Positions 7,833 to 17,202 of a stretch of 64,000 bases of DNA are shown here, one piece after another (the stretch's first letter is position 1; each line of letters begins with the position of its first letter). Both the position numbers and the translations under genes were made by a program. The DNA is from Sphingomonas sp. 35-24ZXX (GTDB taxonomy: Bacteria; Pseudomonadota; Alphaproteobacteria; Sphingomonadales; Sphingomonadaceae). The stretch lies in assembly GCF_000786215.1 (NCBI RefSeq), contig NZ_JROG01000004.1, positions 620,001 to 684,000 of the forward strand. Reading direction: 5' to 3'. The notes beneath the pieces are model-generated. The model saw nothing but the letters and a program-made list of their open reading frames with translations, did no database searches and was not told the origin of the DNA.

Positions 7833-9233
7833 ATGGGTGCGATGAGCGGAACCACGGATGAGAGACCGATCCTTTCGGTAGAGGATCTCGCCTCCGAGCG
7901 GGCGGCCACCTATGGCACCGAAGCGTTTCTTTCGGCAGATTATGCTGCAGCGGAAAAGGAGCGGCTCTGGCCGCGCGTATGGCAGATGGCGGGTCGGCTG
8001 GAGGACATTCCGGAGCCGGGCGACTTCATGACCTACGATATCTGCGACGACTCGATCATCATCGTGCGCACCGGGCCGGACACCATCAAGGCGTTCCACA
8101 ACGTGTGTTCGCACCGGGGGCGGCAGCTCGTCGATACGCCTGATACGGTCAACGGCGTGCGCGGCAAGGCCCGCAATTTCGTCTGCGCCTTTCATGGCTG
8201 GACCTATGACCTGGATGGCAACTGCACCTATATTCTCGACAAGGACGACTGGCACGGTGCGCTCGATTCCACTTGCACGTCGCTGTCGCCGGTCCGCGTC
8301 GATACGTGGGGCGGGTTCATCTATGTCGACATGCGCGAAGATGGCGAAAGCCTGGAGGAGTTTCTCGGCGACGCAGGGCGCATCCTCAAGCATTTCGAGT
8401 TCGAGAAGATGCGCTATAAATGGCGCCAATGGGTGATCTATCCGGCCAACTGGAAGACGTCGCTCGAAGCGTTCATGGAGCCATATCACACCACGACCAC
8501 GCACAATCAGCTGACCGCCTATGCGGAATTCTATGCCTATTCCAAGGCCTATGGGCTGCATTCGGTCTCCGGCTTCGATCAGCGCAAGCAGTCCGAGACA
8601 ACGACCCAGGGCGGTTCGGTCAGCCGCGCGGGCAAGGGCGACGACCCGCGCGTCTCGACCTACGAACTGGCACGCGAGAACTATACCACCATCAACTATT
8701 CGGCATCGACCGATACGCTGATCGCGGCGGCGGCGCGGCTGAAAGACGAACTGCCCGAGACCGCGACCGTGGCTGAGGTAATGGCGCACTGGATGAAGAG
8801 CGCGAAGGCCGATGACGCCGCGCGCGGCGTCATCTGGCCCGAAATTCCGCCCGAAGTGATGGCAGAGGCCGGGCTCGCCTGGAGCCTTTTCCCCAACCAG
8901 AACATCCTGCAGGGCGTCACCTTCGCCCTGTGCTACCGCGCGCGGCCGTACGGCAACGATCCCGACAAGTGCATTTTCGAGGCCTATGCCCTGGAACGCT
9001 ATCCCGAGGGCGAGGAACCCAGGACCGAATGGGTCTATGCCGAACCAAACCAGGAGAACTGGGGGCTGGTGCTGGCACAGGACTTCGCCAACATGAAGTG
9101 GGTGCACAAGGGCATGAAATCTCGGGGCTTCCGCGGCGCGCTGCCCAATCCCCACCAGGAACAGAAAATCATCAACATGCACCGCAACCTTGCCGAGTTC
9201 ATGGGGACCGGCGCACCGAGGAAACTTCTATGA
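7833..9233 (+). CDS. Rieske aromatic ring-hydroxylating oxygenase, large subunit
   Basis: A 466-residue oxygenase. Its Rieske [2Fe-2S] ligands are C92 and H94 (CSHRG) and C118 and H121 (CAFHGW). The mononuclear iron site is NWKTSLEAFMEPYHTTTTH at about 206-224, with H219 and H224. The residue that bridges the two centres in naphthalene dioxygenase (Asp) is Glu216 here, as in some other subfamilies. No small subunit, ferredoxin or reductase gene lies in the island, so electrons must come from partners encoded elsewhere. The NTF2-like proteins share the fold of small subunits but are shorter on identity. ATG 7842 is an alternative start. The stop overlaps the next gene in ATGA. Confidence 0.9.
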   Translation: MGAMSGTTDERPILSVEDLASERAATYGTEAFLSADYAAAEKERLWPRVWQMAGRLEDIPEPGDFMTYDICDDSIIIVRTGPDTIKAFHNVCSHRGRQLVDTPDTVNGVRGKARNFVCAFHGWTYDLDGNCTYILDKDDWHGALDSTCTSLSPVRVDTWGGFIYVDMREDGESLEEFLGDAGRILKHFEFEKMRYKWRQWVIYPANWKTSLEAFMEPYHTTTTHNQLTAYAEFYAYSKAYGLHSVSGFDQRKQSETTTQGGSVSRAGKGDDPRVSTYELARENYTTINYSASTDTLIAAAARLKDELPETATVAEVMAHWMKSAKADDAARGVIWPEIPPEVMAEAGLAWSLFPNQNILQGVTFALCYRARPYGNDPDKCIFEAYALERYPEGEEPRTEWVYAEPNQENWGLVLAQDFANMKWVHKGMKSRGFRGALPNPHQEQKIINMHRNLAEFMGTGAPRKLL

Positions 9234-11059
9234 GCTATGATGATCCCAAGCCCGCACAGCCGATATCGCTTCTGCCAGGACAGGCAGCCCCGAAGAACAC
9301 CTCGACCTCGGAGCTGAAGCTCAAGGCTGGCGGCACCCCGGTCTACAAACGCATTCTCGACCTGTTCGAGGCCGAAGGCATCCGCACCCTGTTCGGCATT
9401 CCCGACCCCAATTTCGTGCACATGTGCCTGGAGGCAGAGCGTCGGGGCTGGACCGTCGTATCGCCGCATCATGAAGCATCGGCAGGGTTCATGGCAGAAG
9501 CTGCCAGCCGCATTACCGGCAAGCCCGCGCTCTGCTTCGGCACGCTTGGCCCCGGCCTTGCCAATATGATGCCCGCCATCCAGTGCTGCAAGGTCGAGAA
9601 TTCTCCTGTGATCTTCCTCGGCGGGCAGCGGGCGCGCGTGACCGAGCGGCGTGTGCGCCGCGGTCGCATCCAGTTCGTCCGCCAGGAACCCATGATTGAG
9701 GATTCGGTCAAATATTCCGGGGCCATCGAATATGCGGATCAGACCGACGAGGTGATCCGCGAGGCCATTCGGGTGGCCATGTCGGGCACCCCCGGACCGA
9801 CCTATGTCGAATATCCCAGCCACGTCATCCTGGAGGAACTGGACGCACCGCCAGTGCTGCCGCCGCACCGCTATCGCCTGACCAACCAGGGGGCCGATGG
9901 CGATCGTATCATCGAGGCGGCCGAGGCGATCTTGGCTGCGAAGAACCCAATCCTGCTGGTCGGCCATGCCGTTCACACCACTAGGTCCGGCGAGGCGGTC
10001 AAGGAACTGGCGCTGAAGATGAACTGCCCGGTGATCCAGACCTCGGGCGGCACCAGCTACATCAAGGGCCTCGAGGATCGGACGTTCCAGTATGTGTTCT
10101 CTGACGCATCAATCGAGGCTGTGGAAGCATCGGACTGTGTCGTGGCGCTCGCCACGGAGCTGGGTGAACCGGTGCATTTCGGCCGCTGGCGTCACTGGTA
10201 TGCGGGTGAGGCGGATCGCAAGTGGATCTATGTGCAGCAGGACCCGACCGCGATCGGTGTCAACCGCCCGATCGACATCCCGCTGGTCGGGGACGTGCGC
10301 GCCGTGGTGCCGCAGCTGACGCGGGCGCTGGGCGAGGGACGTCCAGCAGATGAGGCATTGCACAAGTTCATGCGCGACGGTCAGGCCGAGCTGGACCAGC
10401 TGGCCGAGGAATCGCTGACCAAGAGCGACGGTACCGGCAACGTGCCCATTCATACCTCGCGCTTCATCGTGGAGGCGACCAAGGCCTTCCCCGAAGGCGG
10501 CATCATGATCCGCGATGGTGGCGCATCGGTGGTGTTCGGCTGGACCTATAACCAGTGCAAGCCCAATGACGTGATCTGGAACCAGAATTACGGCCATATC
10601 GGCACCGGCCTGCCTTATGCGACCGGAGCCATGCTGGCCGACCAGGCCGAAACCGGTCAGGTGCGTCCGGGCATGCTGATCACGTCGGACAGCTCGTTCC
10701 TGTTCCACATTGCAGAGCTGGAGGTGGCGGTGCGTCGCAACCTGCCTCTGGTCTGCGTGGTGGCCGTCGACTTCCAATGGGGCCTCGAGGTGGGCGTGTA
10801 CAAGCGTACCTTCGGTCAGGGGACGGAGGAAACCGGCACGCACTGGTCCGACAAGGTACGTTTCGACAAGATTGCTGAAGGCCTGGGTGCGCATGGCGAA
10901 TTCTTGACAAGGGCGGACGAGATCGGCCCTGCCATCGCGCGCGCCTATGCCAAGGGTGGCCCGGCGGTGATCCATGTCGCGATCGATCCCAAGGCGAATT
11001 CGGAAGAGATGCCGAAATACGATCGCTTCCGCACCTGGTATGCGGAAGGAACGCAATAA
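9230..11059 (+). CDS. ThDP-dependent enzyme (acetolactate synthase-like fold)
   Basis: A 609-residue three-domain thiamine diphosphate enzyme. Domain 1 carries the activating glutamate at E82 (HHEASAGFM) and the FGTLGPG loop; the C-terminal domain holds the cofactor site. The usual GDG...N metal-binding motif is changed: residues 486-488 read SDS, and the later asparagine is an aspartate (VAVD, about 514). Both acidic side chains could still hold Mg2+. The frame opens further upstream, but ATG 9230 overlaps the Rieske stop and gives a normal N-terminus. It is unlikely to be a biosynthetic acetolactate synthase given its place among catabolic genes. A 2-keto acid decarboxylase or carboligase feeding the aldehyde dehydrogenase is the best guess. 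Confidence 0.82.
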   Translation: MSYDDPKPAQPISLLPGQAAPKNTSTSELKLKAGGTPVYKRILDLFEAEGIRTLFGIPDPNFVHMCLEAERRGWTVVSPHHEASAGFMAEAASRITGKPALCFGTLGPGLANMMPAIQCCKVENSPVIFLGGQRARVTERRVRRGRIQFVRQEPMIEDSVKYSGAIEYADQTDEVIREAIRVAMSGTPGPTYVEYPSHVILEELDAPPVLPPHRYRLTNQGADGDRIIEAAEAILAAKNPILLVGHAVHTTRSGEAVKELALKMNCPVIQTSGGTSYIKGLEDRTFQYVFSDASIEAVEASDCVVALATELGEPVHFGRWRHWYAGEADRKWIYVQQDPTAIGVNRPIDIPLVGDVRAVVPQLTRALGEGRPADEALHKFMRDGQAELDQLAEESLTKSDGTGNVPIHTSRFIVEATKAFPEGGIMIRDGGASVVFGWTYNQCKPNDVIWNQNYGHIGTGLPYATGAMLADQAETGQVRPGMLITSDSSFLFHIAELEVAVRRNLPLVCVVAVDFQWGLEVGVYKRTFGQGTEETGTHWSDKVRFDKIAEGLGAHGEFLTRADEIGPAIARAYAKGGPAVIHVAIDPKANSEEMPKYDRFRTWYAEGTQ

Positions 11060-11074
11060 AGAAGGATTGGCAGG

Positions 11075-12637
11075 GTGGCCAGAAAGCGCAGAAAGTTCCC
11101 GCATGGCCATCGGCTGATTTCGAGCCTCGGCCCCGCCATACTGGCTATCCCGGCATTGGCGCAAGCCGGTCCGGCATCGGCTCCGGCCGGGCCGGGCGAG
11201 CTGGCCTCTCTGCCCCGGCTTGCCGAGGTGGACCCGCGTTTCCTTTCGTACAATGTGGAAATGGTCGAGGTGACCGGCGGTCGCTTCTGGGCACCTTATG
11301 GCGGTCCGCCCGACGAGATGTATCGGATGCGCCCCCCGGAAGACCTCACCAACCGGAGGCTGCGGGCACTGACACGCCATCTCGGTCCCAGCTATATGCG
11401 GGTCAGCGGCACCTGGGCCAACACGACCTATCTCGAAGCGCCGGGCGAGAATTTGTCGGCTCCGCCCGCGGGTTATCGGCAGGTGCTCACCCGCGCTCAA
11501 TGGCAGGGCGTTCTGGCATTTGCCAGAGCCGTGAATGCGCGCATCGGCACCAGCTTCGCCGTCGGTGACGGCACGCGCGGCCCCGATGGCGTCTGGCGGA
11601 ACGACCAGGCACAGCGGCTGATCGATCTGACCCGGCAGTCCGGTGGAGAAATCGCCTTTGCCGAATTCATCAATGAGCCGAATGCGGCGGGGCTCGGTGG
11701 CCTGCCCAAGGGCTATGGGGTCAAGGATTACACCCGCGATTTCGCCCTGTTCCTGAAATGGGCCAGAAAGGCGGCACCGGACATGCGGATCATCGGTCCG
11801 GGCGGTGTCGGAGAAGGGGCTGGGCTGGACCGCATTCCGGTGGCGGTCCGCGAGAACCTGCTGCTCACCGAAAAGCTCATGGAAGCGAGTCCGGGAACGC
11901 TGGACGGTGTTTCCTATCATTTCTACGGGGCCGTGTCGCAACGCTGCAAGGGCTCCAGCATCGGCATCGCAGACAAGGACAGCGCTCTGGAGCCCAGCTG
12001 GCTGGACCTGACCCTTCGCGATTGGCGCTACTATTCCGGCCTCAGGGACCGGTTCGAACCGGGCGACGATATCTGGGTAACCGAAACCGCGCAGGCAGCC
12101 TGCGGTGGCAGTCCCTGGGCATCCACGTTTCTCGACAGCTTCCGCTATGTGAACCAGCTCGGGCTGCTCGCGCAGAAGGGCGTCAAGGTGGTGTTTCACA
12201 ACACCTTGGCCGCGTCCGACTATGCGCTGATAGATCGCGATACCCACCAGCCTCGTCCCAATTACTGGGCAGCAGTGCTGTGGAAGCGCATCATGGGGAC
12301 CACGGTTCTGAAGGCTCCGGCTTCTCCATCGGTACAAGTGCGGCTTTACGCCCATTGTCTGACTGGAACGCGCGGCGGCGTAGGGCTGGCAGCGCTGAAC
12401 ATCGGCGAGGCACATCAGAGCCTGGACGCGCCATCGGGAGCCGACGTCTGGACGATGACAGCCGAACCGATCGATAGCGCGCAGGTGAAGGTCAACGGCA
12501 AGCGGCCTGAACTGGCGGCCGATGGTGCGCTGGCCGGTCTCAAGCCCATCCGGGCAAAGGGATCCATCGCGCTGCCTGCCCGATCAATCACCTTCATCGC
12601 GGTCAGAGGCGTGCGCAATGCAGCCTGCAAGAGCTGA
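11075..12637 (+). CDS. Exported GH79-like (heparanase/beta-glucuronidase) glycosidase
   Basis: A 520-residue protein with an N-terminal signal peptide (basic start, hydrophobic LGPAILAIPALA, cleavage after AQA at about 31). The TIM-barrel signatures of clan A retaining glycosidases are present: acid/base E201 in FINEPN and nucleophile E336 in WVTETAQAACGG. The later LGLLAQKGVKVVFHNTL resembles the matching stretch of heparanase, which points to GH79 (beta-glucuronidases). A beta-sandwich tail ends at CKS. It starts with GTG after an AAGGA-type ribosome site, 15 bases after the ThDP gene, so it is part of the same transcript. A periplasmic glucuronidase could release an aglycone for the cytoplasmic enzymes around it. 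Confidence 0.78.
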   Translation: MARKRRKFPHGHRLISSLGPAILAIPALAQAGPASAPAGPGELASLPRLAEVDPRFLSYNVEMVEVTGGRFWAPYGGPPDEMYRMRPPEDLTNRRLRALTRHLGPSYMRVSGTWANTTYLEAPGENLSAPPAGYRQVLTRAQWQGVLAFARAVNARIGTSFAVGDGTRGPDGVWRNDQAQRLIDLTRQSGGEIAFAEFINEPNAAGLGGLPKGYGVKDYTRDFALFLKWARKAAPDMRIIGPGGVGEGAGLDRIPVAVRENLLLTEKLMEASPGTLDGVSYHFYGAVSQRCKGSSIGIADKDSALEPSWLDLTLRDWRYYSGLRDRFEPGDDIWVTETAQAACGGSPWASTFLDSFRYVNQLGLLAQKGVKVVFHNTLAASDYALIDRDTHQPRPNYWAAVLWKRIMGTTVLKAPASPSVQVRLYAHCLTGTRGGVGLAALNIGEAHQSLDAPSGADVWTMTAEPIDSAQVKVNGKRPELAADGALAGLKPIRAKGSIALPARSITFIAVRGVRNAACKS

Positions 12638-12666
12638 CAGCCGACACTAGATTTCAGGAGAGCGCC

Positions 12667-14076
12667 ATGCGTAACTGCACCCAATTCTACATCGACGGAC
12701 GCTGGACGGACCCTGTCACCCCGGCGACCGCAGATGTGATCAACCCAGCCACCGAGCAGGTTTCGGGTGTAATCTCGCTGGGATCGGAGGCGGATGTCGA
12801 TCTGGCCGTCAAGGCTGCGCGATGTGCCTTTGGCAGCTGGTCGCAATCCAGCGTAGCGGAGCGGCTTGACCTTCTCCGGGCGATCCAGGCCGGATATGCA
12901 GCGCGGATGCAGGAACTGGGCGAGGCGGTGACCGAAGAAATGGGCGCCCCGCTATCGCTGGGCACCGGCTTCCATGTCGGGCTGGGGGCGGGTCATCTGC
13001 AGACGGCGATCGAGGTGCTCGAAACCTTCCGCTTCGAAGAGCAGAAGGGCCCGACCCTGCTGGTCAGGGAACCGATCGGCGTGTGCGGTCTCATCACGCC
13101 ATGGAACTGGCCGCTCAATCAAGTGACAGTGAAGGTATTTCCGGCACTCGCAACCGGCTGCACCACGGTCCTCAAGCCGCCCCAGCTGGCACCTTACTCT
13201 GCCCAGATCCTGGCGGAAATCCTGGACAAGGCCGGGGTTCCGGCAGGCGTGTTCAACATGGTGCAGGGCAAGGGTAGCGTCATCGGCGCTGCGCTGTCAC
13301 GCCATCCGGATGTCGACATGATCAGCTTTACCGGGTCAGAACCGGTTGGTGTGCAGATCAGCAAGGATGCTGCCGATACGGTGAAGCGCGTGGGGCTGGA
13401 ACTGGGCGGCAAGAGCGCCTGGGTGATCCTGGATGACGACCAGCTCGCTGCCAATGTGGCTGCGGCGACATCGGGGATGATGGTCAATGCCGGGCAGACC
13501 TGCTCCGCCGGGTCGCGCCTGCTCGTCCCCAATGCCCGCTTGGCAGAGGCACTGGCTGCGGCGAGGTCCGCTGCCGAGACGGTGACCGTGGGCGATCCGC
13601 TGTCGGATGTCGCTATGGGGCCGGTCGTATCGAAGGCGCAGTGGAATGTCGTGCAGGATTACATTGCCAAGGGACTGGACGAAGGTGCCGAATTGATTGC
13701 AGGCGGTCTGGGTCGTCCGGAGGGGATTGACAGAGGTTATTTCTGCAAGCCCACCGTCTTTCGCGGCACCAACGACATGGTGATCGCGCGCGAGGAAATC
13801 TTCGGGCCGGTGCTCGTGATCATCGGCTATGACGATATGGACGATGCGGTCGCCATCGCCAATGACAGCCCGTTCGGTCTGGGTGGCTATGTCAGCGGGC
13901 AGGACCGTGACACGGCCATTGCCATTGCCCGCCGGATGCGCACGGGCGCCATCTGGGTCAATGGCGGGTTCGATTTTCATGCCCCCTTTGGCGGCTACAA
14001 GCGGTCGGGCAACGGGCGCGAATGGGGCGAGCACGGCTTTGCCGAATATCTAGAGGTCAAATCGATCATAGGCTGA
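12667..14076 (+). CDS. NAD(P)+-dependent aldehyde dehydrogenase
   Basis: A 469-residue aldehyde dehydrogenase of the classical superfamily. The general base is E245 in LELGGKS and the catalytic cysteine is C279 in NAGQTCSAGSR. TPWNWPL and FTGSEPVG mark the cofactor site, and the C-terminal GGYKRSGNGRE helix is intact. An AGGAGA ribosome site precedes the ATG. It lies 29 bases after the glycosidase. It would oxidise an aldehyde to its acid, possibly the product of the ThDP enzyme or of BVMO ester hydrolysis. The acid could then go to a CoA ligase. Confidence 0.93.
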   Translation: MRNCTQFYIDGRWTDPVTPATADVINPATEQVSGVISLGSEADVDLAVKAARCAFGSWSQSSVAERLDLLRAIQAGYAARMQELGEAVTEEMGAPLSLGTGFHVGLGAGHLQTAIEVLETFRFEEQKGPTLLVREPIGVCGLITPWNWPLNQVTVKVFPALATGCTTVLKPPQLAPYSAQILAEILDKAGVPAGVFNMVQGKGSVIGAALSRHPDVDMISFTGSEPVGVQISKDAADTVKRVGLELGGKSAWVILDDDQLAANVAAATSGMMVNAGQTCSAGSRLLVPNARLAEALAAARSAAETVTVGDPLSDVAMGPVVSKAQWNVVQDYIAKGLDEGAELIAGGLGRPEGIDRGYFCKPTVFRGTNDMVIAREEIFGPVLVIIGYDDMDDAVAIANDSPFGLGGYVSGQDRDTAIAIARRMRTGAIWVNGGFDFHAPFGGYKRSGNGREWGEHGFAEYLEVKSIIG

Positions 14077-14091
14077 CGGGGAACCAACGCC

Positions 14092-15696
14092 ATGCTGCCA
14101 AGCCGTTACGCCGCCCCCGCCGCCAGCATCGTGGCCGAAGGCTGGCTCCTGTCGCGCCTCACCCCGCCGAGCCGCCTCTATGGCGCCAACGGTCTTACTA
14201 CCGGGCCGGACGGGCGCATCTGGGTGGCGCAGGTGCCCGCCAGCCAGGTCAGCGCGATCAATCCTGATACCGGCGCGATCGAGGTCATCAGCCCGATAGG
14301 CGGCGATATCGTCGCGCCCGATGATCTGGTGTTCGACGACAAGGGCAATCTCTACCTGACCGAAATCACGCTCGGCCGGGTCGCCATGCGCAGCCCTGAT
14401 GGCACGACGCGCGTGGTGCGGGGCGATATTCCGGTGGCCAATCCGATCACCTGGCATCAGGGTCGCCTGTTTGCGGGCGAATGCCGCATGGGTGCTCGCA
14501 TCATGGAGCTTGACCCGGCAGGCGGCGACCCCCGGGTCATTCTGGATGGCGTGCCCATGGCCAATGCCTTTCAGATCGGCCCGGATGGCAAGCTGTACGT
14601 TCCGGTCATGGGGGCGAACGAGATCTGGCGGGTTGATGTGGAAACCGGCGAGCATGATGTCGTGGCAGGCTCTCTCGGGGTTCCGGACAGCGTCAAGTTC
14701 GACGGCAAGGGGCGAATCGTCTCGACCCAGGTCGCGAGCGGTGAAGTCCTGCGGATCGATCCGCAGAGCGGCACGCGCGAGACGCTCGCCAATCTTGGGC
14801 CGGGTCTGGACAATGTGACCTTTGTCGGGGAGCGGCTGTTCGTTTCCAGCATCAACGGATCGGTCACCGAAATCCTGGGCGAGGGTAACACTCGTCCGCT
14901 GGTCCAGCGTGGGCTGCAATGGCCTCTGGGTATTGCAGCTGCCGATGACGGTCAGGTTTTCGTATGCGATGGCGTGTTCGGCTATGCGCTCGACCGGGCA
15001 GCCGCGGGGATCGACGCGCTGCGGCTGGTCGGCATGGCCTTCTGGCCCGGCAGCCCCGGCTATCTGCGCGGTGCGGCACCGGGCGGCGCACCAGGCGAAT
15101 GGCTGGTGACGACCGGGCTCGGCATGGTGGCGCGCTATCGGCCTGCAGCAGGCGAAAGCGACTTTCTGGCCAGCGGTTACGACCAATTGATGGGGATAGC
15201 GGTTGCGGGCGCAGGCACTGTGGCGTTTGCGGAATATGGCACCGGCTGCGTTCATCTGATCGAAGGGGCCGAGCCGCGCCGCCTGGCGGAGGGTCTGGAC
15301 CAGCCCATGGGCATCGGCTGGATCGACCAGACGGTCATCGTCGCAGAGGCCGGTGCTGGGCGCGTGACCGCGATCGATGACTCCGGCAAATCCCGGACGC
15401 TGGTCGAAGGCCTTGGCCGACCCGAAGGTCTTTGCGTCCGCAATGCCAAGGTCCTCGTCCTCGATGCGCTCGGCAAGCGGCTGGTGCAGATCGATCCGCA
15501 ATCGGGCAGCGTGACGGAGCTTGCGTGCAACCTGCCGGTTGGTGCGCCCGCCGGGGTGCTGCCGCATTTCCTGGGGCCTATCGGTGACATGGCAGGGCCG
15601 ATGGTCAATTTCGCGGACATCGCCTGCGCACCCGATGGGACGATCCTGATCGCCGGCGATGCCGAGGGAAGCGTGCTAGCGCTGCGCGAGGCTTGA
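14092..15696 (+). CDS. SMP-30/gluconolactonase-like beta-propeller protein
   Basis: A 534-residue protein made of repeated four-strand blades such as GANGLTTGPDGRIWVAQ, APDDLVFDDKGNLYLTE, VPDSVKFDGKGRIVST, QPMGIGWIDQTVIVAEA and RPEGLCVRNAKVLVLD. The blade pattern and PDGxxW-type turns match the SMP-30/gluconolactonase/NHL fold. It is about twice the size of a single six-bladed lactonase, so it may hold two propellers or a larger one. No signal peptide is evident. A lactonase role would fit downstream of a Baeyer-Villiger enzyme, which makes lactones from cyclic ketones. Metal ligands were not assigned. Confidence 0.75.
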   Translation: MLPSRYAAPAASIVAEGWLLSRLTPPSRLYGANGLTTGPDGRIWVAQVPASQVSAINPDTGAIEVISPIGGDIVAPDDLVFDDKGNLYLTEITLGRVAMRSPDGTTRVVRGDIPVANPITWHQGRLFAGECRMGARIMELDPAGGDPRVILDGVPMANAFQIGPDGKLYVPVMGANEIWRVDVETGEHDVVAGSLGVPDSVKFDGKGRIVSTQVASGEVLRIDPQSGTRETLANLGPGLDNVTFVGERLFVSSINGSVTEILGEGNTRPLVQRGLQWPLGIAAADDGQVFVCDGVFGYALDRAAAGIDALRLVGMAFWPGSPGYLRGAAPGGAPGEWLVTTGLGMVARYRPAAGESDFLASGYDQLMGIAVAGAGTVAFAEYGTGCVHLIEGAEPRRLAEGLDQPMGIGWIDQTVIVAEAGAGRVTAIDDSGKSRTLVEGLGRPEGLCVRNAKVLVLDALGKRLVQIDPQSGSVTELACNLPVGAPAGVLPHFLGPIGDMAGPMVNFADIACAPDGTILIAGDAEGSVLALREA

Positions 15697-15789
15697 GCGG
15701 CCCCATTGACCCCGCCGCGCGCAGCCCCGGCAGTTCCCTTTTCCGATGTCCTGCCCTAGGCTGGCCCGGTCCACGCCGAGAGGTTTTCC

Positions 15790-17202
15790 GTGTCAGCGCC
15801 CAAGCCCGTCCTGCGCCCTATCGTTTTCCGCGAAGCCGAGATTGCGGACGGTGAAACGTGCGACGTCCTGGTCGTGCACGACGAAATCGTCGCGGTCGGC
15901 AGCGTAAACCCGCCGCAGGATGCCATGGTGGTCGACGCGAACGGCGCGCGGCTGCTGCCGGGGCTCCACGATCACCACATTCATGTCGCCGCCAGTGTCG
16001 CTGCGATGCAATCGGTGCGCTGTGGCCCTCCCGAGGTGACCGATCTGAAAGGCCTTGGCCAGGCATTGGGACGGCCGGGTGAAGGCTGGCTGCGCGGGGT
16101 CGGCTATCACGAAAGCGTAGCCGGTCTGCCCGACCGGCATCTGCTCGACGAACTCGCCTCGCATCGCCCGGTACGGGTTCAGCACCGTTCGGGGCGCATG
16201 TGGTTCTTCAATTCGGCAGGGCTGGACATCCTGCTGGCAGATCATGCGCCGCCGCCCGGTCTGGAACGGCAGGCCGGCGAATGGACCGGCAGGCTTTTCG
16301 ACGAGGACAGCTGGCTGCGGTCAGCCTTGGCAGCAACGCCACCGGTCTTCGACGCTGTGGGCGGGGCGCTGGCCCGGCTGGGCATTACCGGGCTGACCGA
16401 AATGTCGCCAGCCAACGCGCTTGTCGAGGCCGGTCATTTTGCCGCCCAGATGGTGTGCGGTGCCCTGCCGCAGCGGGTGGTTCTGGCCGGATCGCTGGCA
16501 TTGGGGGAATGGCAGCCGCAGGACCGGCTGGCGCTCGGTCCGTTCAAGCTGCACCTGCATGAAGCGCATTTTCCGGATTGGGACGAGACGCTGGCCGCGA
16601 TCAGGGCAGCGCGCGAGCAGGGCAGGGGCACCGCCGTGCACTGCGTGTCCGAGGCCGAGCTCGTCTTCACGCTCGGTCTGTTCGCGGAACTGGGGGTAAC
16701 GAAGCTCGACCGGATCGAGCATGGCTCGGTTATCCCCGATGCACTGCTCGAGACGCTTTTGCATATGGGGCTTCCGGTGGTGGTGCAGGCCGGGTTCGTG
16801 GAAACCCGGGGCGATCAGTATCTCGCCGATATTCCTCAGGTGGAATGGCCCTGGCTCTACCGGCTCGCCAGCTTGCAGGATGCGGGGCTGGTGATCGCGG
16901 GCGGAAGCGATTCGCCCTATGGCGGCGCTGACCCCTGGGCCGCGATGCGCTCCGCCGTGGAGCGCATGACATTGGCAGGCCAGCTGTTCGGGCCGCAAGA
17001 GGCGCTCAGCCCGGAGCGGGCGCTTGCCCTCTATCTTGCCGACCCGTTCGATCTTGGCCGGATCCGGCAGATCGAGCCAGGCGTGGCCGCCGATCTTTGC
17101 CTGCTGGACCGGCCATGGTCGCAGGCGCGTGATATCCTGTTGGCGCAACGGGTGCGGATGACTGTCTGCTGCGGCACGGTTGTCTATCGCGCCGACGACT
17201 AG
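15790..17202 (+). CDS. Metal-dependent amidohydrolase (YtcJ-like)
   Basis: A 470-residue amidohydrolase-superfamily protein. It has the HxH metal motif in GLHDHHIH near residue 58, later histidines in HCVSEAE and RIEHGSVI, and the C-terminal aspartate in GGSDSPYGGADPW. This is the order expected for an Amidohydro_3 enzyme. The start is GTG at 15790, supported by a GAGAGG ribosome site just upstream. A 93-base gap separates it from the propeller gene. It would hydrolyse a C-N or C-O bond, perhaps an amide, cyclic imide or lactone. No closer call is possible. Confidence 0.85.
   Translation: MSAPKPVLRPIVFREAEIADGETCDVLVVHDEIVAVGSVNPPQDAMVVDANGARLLPGLHDHHIHVAASVAAMQSVRCGPPEVTDLKGLGQALGRPGEGWLRGVGYHESVAGLPDRHLLDELASHRPVRVQHRSGRMWFFNSAGLDILLADHAPPPGLERQAGEWTGRLFDEDSWLRSALAATPPVFDAVGGALARLGITGLTEMSPANALVEAGHFAAQMVCGALPQRVVLAGSLALGEWQPQDRLALGPFKLHLHEAHFPDWDETLAAIRAAREQGRGTAVHCVSEAELVFTLGLFAELGVTKLDRIEHGSVIPDALLETLLHMGLPVVVQAGFVETRGDQYLADIPQVEWPWLYRLASLQDAGLVIAGGSDSPYGGADPWAAMRSAVERMTLAGQLFGPQEALSPERALALYLADPFDLGRIRQIEPGVAADLCLLDRPWSQARDILLAQRVRMTVCCGTVVYRADD

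Noticed and set aside
9230-11059. Annotation as biosynthetic acetolactate synthase large subunit
   Set aside because: No small regulatory subunit nearby, altered cofactor motif and a catabolic neighbourhood; only the fold is shared.
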